Made by a program: the position numbers and the translations under genes
Shown: one piece after another, positions 1-10,125 of the stretch
Position numbering within the stretch: position 1 is the first letter of the stretch
Layout of the letters: each line of letters begins with the position of its first letter
Notes under the pieces: model-generated
What the model was told of the DNA's origin: nothing
The model's input: only the letters and a program-made list of their open reading frames with translations
Databases searched by the model: none
NCBI GenBank assembly: GCA_036873755.1
Contig: JAVTVY010037122.1
Location: 1-64,000, forward strand
Length of the DNA: 64,000 nt
Direction of reading: 5' to 3'
Origin: Hanleya hanleyi
Taxonomy: Eukaryota; Mollusca; Polyplacophora; Lepidopleurida; Hanleyidae

Positions 1-487
1 GGTATCCTGGGCTGCCCGATGATGATTACAATAAACGGTTCAAAGCGAACATGGCCGAAGATGGAACTTTCTGAAATGAAGACTTCTGATTGGACAAGGA
101 TACATCTAACGGACAGGAACGAATATGACAGATGCAAATGGTAGCCTCTGATTGGACAAGAGTCTTCTTGAATTGTAACACCAAGTGGATAGCGGAGATA
201 ATGACCAATGTTGCGATCTTCGTGGTTAAACTGACCACCACCTCCATCGGATGAAAGTATTCACCCACGCACTGATAGATACTCAGAATGCGCAAACAAC
301 TATCTGAGGATATGTTGCCTCAACGGTATCCTGGCCTGCCCGACGATGATTAGAATAAACGGTTCAGATGGCACTTTCTGAAATGGAGACTTCTGATTGG
401 ACAAGAATACATCTAACGGACAGGAACGAATATGAAACATGCAAATGGTGGCCTCTGATTGGATAAGAATCTTCTTGAATTGTAAAT
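1..487. repeat. Direct duplication, unit ~0.3 kb, cut by window edge
   Basis: A unit beginning GGTATCCTGG at position 1 recurs at 325. Both copies hold the same ordered blocks: AATAAACGGTTC, CTTCTGATTGGACAAG, CATCTAACGGACAGGAACGAA and TCTTCTTGAATTGTAA. The second copy lacks about 20 bases after AAACGGTTC, so the offset drops from 324 to about 305 further along. No gene is recognised; the reverse-strand ORFs here only read the two copies. Confidence 0.8.
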
Positions 488-555
488 ATACCCAACGCGG
501 CTCCCCCAGCGTGGGTATGATGTAACATTGGGGAGAATAAACTATATGAAAAAAA

Positions 556-620
556 CTTCTTGTTGTTGTTGTTGTTCTCTCATGTGTCATCCTTGTTGTT
601 GTTGCTGTTGTTGTTCTCTC
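556..620. repeat. (GTT)n microsatellite
   Basis: Two GTT-rich runs are separated by CTCTCATGTGTCATCC and followed by CTCTCTCTGG. This is simple sequence at the boundary between the 0.3-kb duplication and the satellite array. Confidence 0.9.
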
Positions 621-895
621 TCTGGTCTATATCATGGCGTTATGTTAGAGTGTTAAGGTGTAACGACGGGCGTTGACGGGCATCACTGCATTTCGAAGAA
701 TTAGTGACAATTCCATGGAATATCAGAGCTTCTGAGCTATTTCACCAGGGCGTTGAAGCATTAAGAATGGTGTTGGTGGGCGTTGCTACAAGATGACACC
801 TCACACGGTCCATTTGGACCGCGGATGGTCCATCTCTACACCAAATAACATCCTTCACTGCTAAAAATGCCCACTTTCGCTACAACTTGTACTAA

Positions 896-1619
896 TGACG
901 TCACCAATGACGTCACAGATGCTATAAATATCCCTGAAATCAGGGTCTATACTCCGAGAGCTACAACATGACACCCCACACGACGCATTCGCAACGCGGA
1001 TGGTCCATCTCTACACCAAATACCTTCCTGCACTGCCCCAAAAGGCTCACTTTCGCTAATACTCCTACTGATGACGTCATCGATGACGTCACAGATGCTT
1101 CGGACATGCCTCAATTCGGAATGTACACCCCGAGAGCTACAAAATGACACCTCACACGACGCATTCGGACTAAGGATGGTGCATCTCTACACCAAACTCA
1201 CCCTCACGCACCCACAAAATGTCCACTTTCGCTACTACTCGTACCGATGACGTCATCAATGACGTCACAGATGACGCGGACACCCCTCAAATCGGAATGT
1301 ACACCCCGAGAACTACAAGATGACACCTTCCAGGACGCATTCGAACCATGAAATAGCCCATCTCGACCCCAAATACCTTCATGTACTGCCCGAAAATGTC
1401 CACTTTCGCTACTACTCGTACCGATGACGTCACCGATGACGTCACAGATGACGCGGACATCCCTCAAATCGGAATGTACACCCCGAGAACTACAAGATGA
1501 CACCTTCCAGGACGCATTCGAACCGTGAATAGCCCATCTCGACCCAAATACCTTCATGTACTGCCCGAAAATGTCCACTTTCGCTACTACTCGTACCGAT
1601 GACGTCACCGATGACGTCA
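896..1619. promoter_or_regulatory. Five phased pairs of CRE octamers (TGACGTCA)
   Basis: Perfect TGACGTCA palindromes lie at 896, 908, 1072, 1084, 1248, 1260, 1425, 1437, 1600 and 1612. Each pair is spaced 12 bp start to start and pairs recur every 175-177 bp. TGACGTCA is the known full CREB/ATF site. Whether these sites are bound, or the array works as an enhancer, is not shown by sequence. Confidence 0.6.
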
Positions 1620-1774
1620 CAGATGACGCGAACATCCCTCAAATCGGAATGTACACCCCGAGAACTACAAGATGACACCTTCCAGGACGCATTCGAACCG
1701 TGAATAGCCCATCTCGATCCCAAATACCTTCATGTACTGCCCGAAAATGGCCACTTTACTTACTACAACCAACT

Positions 1775-2136
1775 GCGCCTGCGCAGATTGACGCGACTTG
1801 CATTCAAAAACACGCCATTCTGACTCTACCCCACACAAGCTTCACTTTGACACCCTCCACGACCCATTCGGACCCATAGCGGTCCATCTCTACCCCAAAC
1901 ACCTTCATGTACTGCCCCAAAATGGCCACTTTACTTAATACAACCAACTGCGCATGCGCAGATTGACGCGACTTGCATTCAAAAACACACCATTCTGACT
2001 CTACCCCACACAAGCTTCACTTTGACACCTCACACGACCCATTCGAACCGTGATTAGCCCATCTCTAACCCAAACACACCCCTACATAGCACCCAAAATG
2101 CCTGTTTTCTATACTACGGCCAGACTGCGCATGCGC
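1775..2136. promoter_or_regulatory. NRF1-like palindromes in the last monomers of array A
   Basis: GCGCCTGCGC at 1775-1784 and GCGCATGCGC at 1950-1959 and 2127-2136, spaced 175 and 177 bp, one per monomer and replacing the CRE pairs of earlier units. They match the known NRF1 core (YGCGCAYGCGCR) apart from one base in the first. Binding is inference. Confidence 0.45.
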
Positions 2137-2299
2137 AGACTATTGAACACGGACGAACCATTAGCCCAGTCGGATGCTGCTGCACGAGAGCTTCAAAATA
2201 AGACCTCACTCGACCCATTGGACCACCAGGGACTCACCTAGACTCCAACATGTCCACCCCGTATGGCCCTGTACACCCATAGCCATGCAGTATAGGCCT

Positions 2300-3075
2300 A
2301 TGGGCCTACCCAGGCCTTGGTGACTTTTTTCAAAAATTTCACCAATTCGCTCCGCAACCCTACCCATCGTGCTCTAAATGTCGAGACGTGAAAAACGAGA
2401 CCCCACAACCCTACCGCAAATGTGGAGAAGTGGGTTTCCCAGGGGGACAAACATCGGTCCTATACCCCAGTATGGGAATATATATTTATATATATATGTC
2501 TATATGGGGCTATATCGTACTTTTTCAAAAATTTCACCGATTCGCACGGGGACACTTCCTATCGTGTTCTACATGACGAGACGAGTAAAACGAGACCCCA
2601 CAACCCTACCGCAAATGTATAGAAGTACGTTTCCCAGGGGGGACAAACATCGGTCCTATACCCTAGTATGGGACTATATGAGGCTCGGTGACTTTTTTCA
2701 AAAATTTCACCGTTTCGCTCCGGGACACTTCTTATCATGTTTGTTTTGACGAGACTAAGAAAACGAGACCCCACAACCTATACCGCAAATGTGGAGAAGT
2801 AGGTTTCCCAGGATGGTCCTATACCTCCCATACCCCATATAGGCATTTTCCCGTAATTTAGAATAAAGTCCGTATTCCGTATTTTTTCAGGAAAATTTTT
2901 ACATACACCCACCCTGGAACTAGGGGGAGATAACTCTATTGACAGGCGAGCCCCGTTAAGCCCGGCGACCTATATACCACCCATACCCCATATAGGCATT
3001 TTCCCAGGTTTTTCGATAAAGTCCGTTTTCCGTTTTTTTTTCAGGAAAAATTTTACATGCACCCACCCCATTGCC
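2300..3075. repeat. Mixed tandem block between the two satellite arrays
   Basis: Two sub-families. (1) Units with TTTTTTCAAAAATTTCACC near 2325, 2522 and 2694, each followed by an ACGAGACCCCACAACC block and a TTTCCCAGG block (periods about 197 and 172 bp). (2) Two units with CATACCCCATATAGGC and TTTTTTCAGGAAAA near 2825 and 2975 (period about 150 bp). A TATATATA run lies at about 2478-2500. Forward ORFs such as 2378-2749 are produced by the repeats and are not called as genes. Confidence 0.75.
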
Positions 3076-3084
3076 TGAATGCCT

Positions 3085-3905
3085 CTTCACCTAGGCTTCA
3101 CTTTGATACCTCACTCGACCCCATTGGACCATTAGGGGCTCCCCTAGCTCCAACGTCTATTTCCATACCCTTGGGCCACCGCGCATGCGCAGAATGACCC
3201 TAATTTAACCCCACACCCAGCCCATCAGATGCCCCTTCACGAATGCTTCACATCGATACCTCACTCGACCCCATTGGTCCATTAGGGGCTTCCCTAGATG
3301 CCAAAACGTCTATTTTCATACCCTTCGGCCACCGCGCATGCGCAGAATGACCCTAATTTAACCCCACACCCAGTCCATCAGATGCCCCTTCACATAAGCT
3401 TCACATCGATACCTCACTCGACCCCATTGGTCCATTAGGGGCTTCCCTAGATGCCAAAACGTCTATTTTCATACCCTTCGGCCACCGCGCATGCGCAGAA
3501 TGACCCTAATTCAACCCCACACCCAGTCCATTAGATGCCCCTTCATGAATGCTTCACTTTGATACCTCACTCGACCCCATCGGTCCACTAGGGGCTTCCC
3601 TAGCTCCAAAACGTCTATTTTCATACCCTTGGGCCACCGCGCATGCGCAGAATGACCCTAATTCAACCCCACACCCAGTCCATCAGATGCCCCTTCATGA
3701 ATGCTTCACTTTGATACCTCACTCGACCCCATCGGTCCACTAGGGGCTCCCCTAGCTCCAAAAAGGCTATTTTCATACCCTTCGGCCACCGCGCATGCGC
3801 AGAAGGCCGATATGTCAACCCCTCACCCAGCCCATTAGATGCCCCTTCACATAAGCTTCACTTTGATACCTCACTCGACCCAATCGGACCATTTTATCTA
3901 GGGAC
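3085..3905. repeat. Satellite array B, ~153-bp monomers
   Basis: Five near-identical units. Each has CTTCAC..CGATACCTCACTCGACC, then TTAGGGGCT(T/C)CCCTAG, then CGTCTATTTTCATACCCTT, then a CCACCGCGCATGCGCAGAA block. The GCGCATGCGC core recurs at 152-153 bp. The units are homologous to the diverged unit at 2170-2250 and, more distantly, to array A, so the two arrays probably come from one satellite split by the 2300-3075 block. Confidence 0.9.
3181..3800. promoter_or_regulatory. Five phased NRF1-like sites in array B
   Basis: The perfect palindrome GCGCATGCGC is at 3181, 3334, 3487, 3639 and 3791, always preceded by C and followed by AGAA, one per monomer. Each fits the NRF1 consensus exactly. 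Function is inference. Confidence 0.5.
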
Positions 3906-4268
3906 TACTTTTTCTCCGCGGAAGCTTTTTCCCGACACCGAATCACCGCCAAAACCGCGGTCAGACCGCATCACCGCGGATGAATACATCCTGAATACAT
4001 CCCCTGCAGCAATTGGAACTCTCCTGGATTGGAGGTAGCTTTTGGTCATCCTGCCGGAACTATGCACTCATTGACCTTTTGTGACCCTCCCGTGACCTCC
4101 CTAATATGCAAATTAAATGCTCTTTGTATACTACTGCCCCGTTTGCACTCAAGCTGTCCAATTTCTGACCACACATCACGGAATGGTAGGGAGGTATCGC
4201 GGTGAGCCCAAGGCTGACAGGCCGAAAATTCGTGTTAGATAGATAGGTAACGTCAATAACAAGTGAGC

Positions 4269-4346
4269 ACACGTTGGGTTTGGGGTGGGGATACACACGT
4301 TGGGTTTGGGTTGGGGATACACACGTTGGGTTTGGGGTGGGGATAC
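4269..4346. repeat. 26-bp G-rich minisatellite, three copies
   Basis: Three tandem copies (4269-4294, 4295-4320, 4321-4346) of a unit starting ACACGTTGGG and ending GGGGATAC. Each unit has three runs of three or more G, so two adjacent units meet the G-quadruplex pattern. Confidence 0.9.
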
Positions 4347-4744
4347 ACTTCGGTCTTTAATACTAGATAAAACCAGTGGTGTATATCAGAACGAAAGTAA
4401 ACGCATAGTATGATCCGTACTGACCGGTGATGGTAATGATCATAACGTTAAATAAGAAAACGAGGGATCAGCGTCAGGTGGACATAATCATTCAAGTCAA
4501 GATCTTTGCTTGTCACAGAATGTCGAAGGATAATGGAATTGACCATGATTCACTTGAATAGAACCTTCTAGTCCGTCATTCAATATTCAGCCGTCGTCCA
4601 ATAAAGAATTCCCGCGTCAATAATCCAAAGACCTAATTCATATAATAACATTAGCACCAAACTAAAAGGATAAATCATAGTATACATAAAACTAAGCTAA
4701 TTCCCTGCAAAGCAGAAGCGATCAACAGTTTCCAATGATGCTAA
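4347..4744. other. No gene seen
   Basis: AT-rich sequence without a supportable ORF, splice-bounded exon or clear repeat. Confidence 0.5.
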
Positions 4745-4875
4745 CAAGAAAGCATAACGTTCCAAAATTATCAAATCCGTATCGCTGATCAGCATTCTTA
4801 ACCCATATGATATACGTTGTAAAGTTATCTAGAGCATGATGTATCTCAGTCACGCTATGATTGTGAAATCATAAT
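4745..4875 (-). mobile_element. RT-family fragment D (3' part, reverse strand)
   Basis: The reverse complement matches the non-coding 3' part of the RT element at 48538-49960. Shared landmarks are the CGTGACTGAGATA(C/T)ATCAT block, the AAGAATGCTGATCAGCGATACGG block and TTTTGGAAC. Only about 130 bp remain. This is a 5'- and 3'-truncated relic with no coding content. Confidence 0.75.
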
Positions 4876-5334
4876 AAAATCGCAAGGGTTAATCCAGGGT
4901 TTGACATACATGGACTCACAGGAGTTTTTCCCAAAACAGTCAAACTAGTATGAACCTTTTACCGACTTATTCATGTGACTAAATTCATCCCCATCAGTTC
5001 AGTCGAGCATCAATGAATTTACACGTTTCATAGTTTCCCACTACCTTTTATTTGAATTTCTATACGTTTTGCAGGCGGTATTGTAGTAGTAAGTTCGACT
5101 CTCACGGCCTTGCTCCCTATATTTCCTTCTCTGTTTAGTACCGGTTAGTATGCGTGTCGTATCAATATGATTGAAATTGGGAGAGGGTTCCTTCAAACAA
5201 ACATGTATCTATTTAAGTCTGTGAGACGAGATATTCGAATAATCTGAGGGGCTATTATTCACATGCACATGGGGGTAGGGCAGTCATCATTCGGTTTTAA
5301 CGCTTGCAAAATGCGAATCAATCCCGTAAAATGG
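4876..5334. other. No gene seen
   Basis: No supportable feature. A tRNA-like AGTTCGACTC string at about 5092 is discussed among the rejected items. Confidence 0.5.
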
Positions 5335-5515
5335 TGTATTGATATCAGCAAATCATTTGGTGATATCGGCAAACGATTTTATTAATACCATTAAATAATT
5401 ATTTATATCATTGAATATTTGCTGATATAAATTATTCAATTATACTTGAACAAATCAATCAGTTGATGATATCAGAAAATATTTGATAATATCAGCAAGT
5501 AGTTAATAAAAAGTA
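5335..5515. repeat. AT-rich imperfect repeat around GATAT(C)
   Basis: GATATC and TGATATC words plus CAGCAAAT-like and GATATAAAT-like words recur at irregular 20-45 bp steps in both orientations (GATATCAGCAAATCATTT, GATATCGGCAAACGATTT, TTGCTGATATAAAT). It reads as a decayed inverted or tandem repeat. Confidence 0.5.
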
Positions 5516-6402
5516 ACGAGAGATCCTGAAGGATCTTGGAGCCCACCATGTCCGATAATTGTAATCTAATGACAAGAGGATCTTTTTGTCCATTGTTACT
5601 AGGAACAAGCGATTGATTTGTAATTTTGTTTACAGAATTTCGAATCTGAGCGAAAAAGATCGAAAAAGGGACACTGGAAAACACCAAGATATCATCTTTC
5701 TAAGTTTCAGTAGTTCCAAGATTTCTAGAAACTGTACTTATGTCGGTTGTTATAGTACAAGAGAAATGAGCAAAGTTAGTCTGAAAGTGAATGTACATGC
5801 ACGGAGCATCCTTCGTCTTCGTTTTGTAGTATTTTATTTTATTTTTTATTTTTGCACGTGTCATCTTTGAGTACTGGAAGCGAAGACAAATCTCTTTGAC
5901 ACTTTGGCATGAGCTATGAAACATACTTAAGATTTCATAATTAGGAACGAATGCTAATTCTGTTCTGTTTACTGGGCTAGTTTGAGATATCTCTTTTAAG
6001 ATACCAAGATGGTACAATACTTAATACTGAAGGGATCCGGTCCGCGCAGTAAATTTGAAACTTCGAAAGTGTCTGAATCCTGATTATCTCCCTTGGATCG
6101 AAACATGCAGTAGTCAACAGTTGTCGAGTTGTGACGTTGTGTCATAAGAGTGACGTCCCTTCATGTAGCCGACCCGCCGGCAGACGAAACGGTGGGGCAG
6201 TTCACTTGCAAATTGCATGGACTAAAGAAAACTAGAAGAAATACATTTTAATTCCGAATTATTTGAACTCCTTTATATGAAAGGTGAAGGTACGGATAGT
6301 CTCTACAGTCAATATATAGAATATGCCCCACCGTTTCATCGATCGACTCTTGTGATGCAACGTCACAACTCGAGAATACCGTATTAATTTGAAGCGTAAC
6401 TT
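5516..6402. other. No supportable gene; carries a molluscan-type repeat word
   Basis: Two overlapping opposite-strand ORFs of about 100 codons (5586-5870, 5700-6017) have no recognisable domain or splice context. GATTATCTCCCTTGG at 6082-6096 resembles a short word I associate with molluscan dispersed repeats. From about 6340 the sequence grades into the tandem array. Confidence 0.45.
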
Positions 6403-7790
6403 GGATTTTCGAATCGGACCGAAAAAAAGTTATCTTGAACAACTAGGCCCCATGCGGGACCTGTGTACCAAATTTCAGAAAGATCCATGCAGTACTTCTT
6501 GAGAAATCACGATAACAAAGTTTCATGGAGAAATCCAAGATGGGCGCCTGATGGCCAGATTGGATTTTCGAATCGGATCGAAAAAGGTATTTTGCACAAC
6601 TAGACCCCAAGGGGAACCTATGTCAAATTTGAGAAAGATCCCAGCACTACTTCCTGAGGAATCACGATACAAAGTTGCATGGGGAAATTCAAGATGGCCG
6701 CCTGGTGGCCATACTGGATTTTCGAATCGGACCAGAAAAGGTATCTTGCACAACTAGACGACAAGGGGAACCTGTGTACCAAATTTGACAAAGATCCATG
6801 CAGTAGTTCCTGAGAAATCGCAATAACAAAGTTTCATGGGGAAATCCAAGATGTCCGCCTGATGGACATATTGGATTTTGGAATCGGACCAGAAAAGATA
6901 TCTTGCACAACTGGACCACAAGGGGAACGTGTGTACCAAATTTGAGAAAGATCCATACTCTAGTTCCTGTGAAATCATGATAACAATGTTTCATCCGGAA
7001 ATCCAAGATGGCTACCTGATGGCCATATTGGATTTTCGAATCGGACCAGAAAAGGTATCTTGCACAACTAGACCCCAAGGGGAACCTGTGTACCAAATTT
7101 GAGAAAGATCCATAAAGTAGTTCCTGAGAATGGCGATAACAAGGTTTCATGGGGAAATCCAAGATGGCTACCTGGTGGCTATATTAGATTTTCGAATCGG
7201 ACCAGAAAAGGTATCTTGCATAACTAGACCCCAAGGGGACCCTGTGTACCAAATTTGAGAAAGATCCATGTATTACTTCCTGAGAAATGACGATAACAAT
7301 GTTTCATGGGGAAATCCAAGATGGCTACCTGGTGGCCATATAGGATTTTCGAATCGGACCAGAAAAGGTATCTTGCACAGCTAGACCCAAAGGGGAACCT
7401 GTGTACCAAATTTGATAAAGAGCCATACTGTAGTTCCTGTGAAATCATGATAACAATGTTTCAGGGGAAATCCAAGAAGGCTGCCTGGTGGCCATATTGG
7501 ATTTTCGAATCGGACCAGAAAAGGTATCTTGCACAACTAGACCCCAAGGGAAACCTGTGTACCAAATGTGAGAAAGATCCATGCAGTAGTTCCTGAGAAA
7601 TCGCGATAACAAGGTTTCATGGGGAAATCCAAGATGGCTGCCTGGTGACCATATTGGGTTTTCGAATCGGACCAGAAAAGGTATTTTGCACAACTAGACC
7701 CCAAGGGGAACCTGTGTACCAAATTTGAGAAAGATCCATACAGTGGTTCCTGAGAAATCGCGATAACAAGAATTGTTTACGGACCGACTG
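6403..7790. repeat. Tandem array of nine ~156-bp units
   Basis: GGATTTTCGAATCGG or a close variant starts at 6403, 6562, 6716, 6873, 7030, 7186, 7343, 7499 and 7656 (steps 154-159 bp). Every unit then holds a GTATCTTGCACAACTAGACC block, TGTGTACCAAATTTGA, AAAGATCCATGCAGTA, TTCCTGAGAAATC and AAGATGGC(C/T)(G/A)CCTGGTGGCCATAT. Units are about 85-95% alike by eye. Overlapping ORFs on both strands, up to 157 codons, read the repeat and are not genes. Confidence 0.95.
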
Positions 7791-7862
7791 ACGAACGGAC
7801 GACGGACGACGGACTACGGGCGAAAAGTGATTTGAACGGCCCACCATCTGGTGGGCTAAAAA
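7775..7862 (+). repeat. Array tail: GACGGA-rich stretch plus terminal hairpin
   Basis: After the last unit come GACGAACGGACGACGGACGACGGA and then a perfect 8-bp hairpin, GCCCACCA (7839-7846) and TGGTGGGC (7849-7856), followed by TAAAAAA. A GACGGA stretch, a GC hairpin and an A-run at a 3' end look like the terminus of a dispersed element, which may be how this sequence family spread. Confidence 0.6.
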
Positions 7863-8087
7863 AGGACTGCCCACGTCTGCCATATCCCCATTGATTTTTC
7901 TTTGAATTTGTCCTCCATTTCGTAATTTTTAGCTGGTTACTGCACTTCTGACACCATAGAATCAACTTAAAGCTTGACAATGCTGACGTGTTCTAAGAAA
8001 ATCGAAGCAGGTCTTATTCTTAACTACAAAGTACATAATTCAGACATCTTCAGAGATAAATTATAATATAATCATATTCCGACATTG

Positions 8088-8173
8088 TGAAAAACCCTGC
8101 CAGAAAATACTGGCTCGCGTGAGAACCGGAAAAAGGGCTGCACGAGTCAGTATTTTCTGGCAGAGTGTTTCAA
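8088..8173. repeat. Hairpin element (arms ~21-28 bp, loop ~25 bp)
   Basis: CTGCCAGAAAATACTGGCTCG at 8097-8117 pairs with 8143-8163 at 20 of 21 positions. Weaker complementarity continues outward (GAAAAACC against AGTGTTTC). The spacer is 25 bp. The size fits a MITE-like or foldback relic; no target duplication is evident. Confidence 0.85.
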
Positions 8174-9639
8174 ATAATTCAGATCTGTGTAAAGTTATTA
8201 CTTAAGTACACACTGGTATATTCTAATACCAGCCAGAGAGTTTCGAGCGGATATTTTGAAAACAAACTCATCTGCATCAATATCCATGTCACTGCAAACT
8301 TTTGAGGTAAATGTACTGGTGTTGGCAAAATAATATACTGTATGGCTACAGAGCGTTTTTAAGATCGACGATATGCAAATAATACTGATAAATTCACAGC
8401 TACACCAGTGATAGTTCCCAATTATCCCACATAAACGAGACAGGCCAGACGTTCCAGAAAACACATTAGCAGAAGAAGACGAATCCCATTGACGAAGAAA
8501 CCAATAGTTGATCTGTCTTTCTACCTTATATTCTTTCATGTGAATATATAATTCTTGTTCATTTTACGTATTTTTGACAAATGGGACCAAATGATAAGTT
8601 CTGATTATTTTTTGTCTGGAACAGGGCGAAGCCCTATTCCCAGACTCTGTTGTCGTACAGCAAATTTGGCTGCTTGCCAACACTGGTACACGCACTATAT
8701 CCGGCTGACCCCTGACCCAATAACTGTGCAGAGCCATCTGGCCACCCTATGAGTGTGATTAGGCCAGCCAACGAGTGATGCGGTCAAAGGAAAAAAAATC
8801 CGCAAGTTCACATTTTTTAACTCCGAAGGGATAAAACCAACCAAAAACGTTTGTATATTTAGATGAATAAGGCGAAGGCCTCTATTTTAACGGTATCGCC
8901 AGTCGTATCTTTTATCTTGTTTTGTTCACACTGCTCCTGAATTAGTGGACTATGTTTTTGGTTCTTGAAGTCGGACATTCCCAGACCCCATATTCAACAA
9001 ATTGTGCCGTGCTGTCAGAGCAATGCGTCAAATTTTATTTTGTAAACTATGCACATGGTAACAAGGGTTTCCACCCCACCTCGTGGTTTCCTTCTGGCGG
9101 GATTTTAGTGTCAGCATTGCCCGTGATGATAAGCAGACGTGTGAAGTTGGACGACCGTCGACGTGGGGGAAAAACTTGGTTTGATTCATTGATAAATACC
9201 AGACCATACTGTATTTACGTCCTTGAACTGAATCATTGTTTGTGTTGTTTACAGCCCATCATCGGACTCGCTTGCAACTTGAGCTGAAGGAAAATGTTTC
9301 GTCAGAATTCCTTTCTCAGCAACAACAACATTTACATTTTAGTGCTGGTAATGAGAAAATATTTGTCGCATAATTTGGCAATTAATTGAATTCTTATAAC
9401 ACAAAGTTGGCCAACTTAGATTCAAAGTATTTTGGCCTATTTGTCAATTGTCCGTGCCAATTCGCTAAATCGTGATTGTGAATTTGGCCCGAATTTAATA
9501 GGTCTGGTTTGTACGATCGAGTTGAGCGTACACTTGGAGTTGAGCACACTTTGGAGTGGAACACATTTGGAGCTGAAAACAGGCTCGAAAGTTCTAAATT
9601 TAACTTGTAAGGCACGTGTAAATTAAATTTCTAAGAACG
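8174..9639. other. No supportable gene
   Basis: It contains a 113-codon reverse ORF (8198-8539) and a 111-codon forward ORF (8952-9287). Neither shows a domain, signal peptide or matching splice context. 9430-9639 may be the 5' non-coding part of the element whose ORF starts at 9640. Confidence 0.4.
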
Positions 9640-9981
9640 ATGGGGATTTCTATTGACCAGTACAGACAACAAATTGGGATCCATTGCATAGTACGATTAC
9701 GAGGCAATGACGTAAAGCTAGCAGCACTCATGCTTCCGATTGTGTATGCTTTTTTACATCACTGGATTTCAAAGGTCACAGTTAACTACAAGTTTTATAG
9801 TGAGGACGAAGCTTCCAGGTCTAACTGTTCTTATTTTGCCAGTTTATGGATTATGCAATTGTTTGTATGTAGGTATTATTTGCCGGCTCTCATAACAATG
9901 GCAAATTACGTGGAAACAAATCCTGGGCCTCCTGCCCATATAATTAGCAGCACAAAGATTGTTCATGGTAGCTTTCATTAA
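9640..9981 (+). pseudogene. Decayed 2A-like peptide ORF, N-terminal part
   Basis: A 113-codon ORF starts MGISIDQYR, contains hydrophobic segments (about residues 28-45 and 67-88) and then, at residues 90-97 (9907-9930), YVETNPGP. 2A-like ribosome-skipping peptides have the core D(V/I)ExNPGP; here the D is Y. After the stop at 9979-9981 the same frame stays open to about 10125 and has GKQCMA near 10012-10029, a string I associate with the body of this ORF family. The stop therefore looks like a nonsense mutation, not the true end. 2A-like N-termini are known in non-LTR retrotransposons of invertebrates, and the hydrophobic-then-2A layout fits them. The exact family is uncertain, and I see no RT or endonuclease downstream. 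Confidence 0.55.
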
Positions 9982-10125
9982 GGAGCTCAAATATTCTCTG
10001 CGATGTCCAGAGGTAAACAGTGTATGGCAAACTGTATTTGTTTTCATGCCTTTGTAATGCTGAAAAAAGATATACAGGTAACTCATTTCACACAGCGAAC
10101 TCTAGATCACTCCCGATTCTTGTAA

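Larger units (their letters stand above)
784..2260. repeat. Satellite array A, ~176-bp monomers
   Basis: About eight head-to-tail monomers. The marker block (G/A)CTACAAGATGACACC starts at about 791, 959, 1135, 1312, 1489 and 1665, and a related CTTCACTTTGACACC block occurs near 1843 and 2017. Spacing is 168 to 177 bp. The first five full units carry two TGACGTCA octamers each; the last three carry a GCGC(A/C)TGCGC palindrome instead. The units share CACGACCCATTCG and AGCCCATCTC blocks with the array at 3085-3905, so the two arrays are diverged relatives. The long antisense ORFs across this region are by-products of the periodicity. Confidence 0.9.

Noticed and set aside
1204..2013. Reverse ORFs of 69-143 codons with internal protein repeats
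   Set aside because: They are translations of satellite array A, with no start context or domain.
5070..5125. tRNA-like B-box string AGTTCGACTC
   Set aside because: No A-box at the right distance and no cloverleaf could be drawn.
6689..7883. Overlapping ORFs up to 157 codons on both strands
   Set aside because: They read the 156-bp tandem array; unit length is often a multiple of 3 or nearly so, which keeps frames open.
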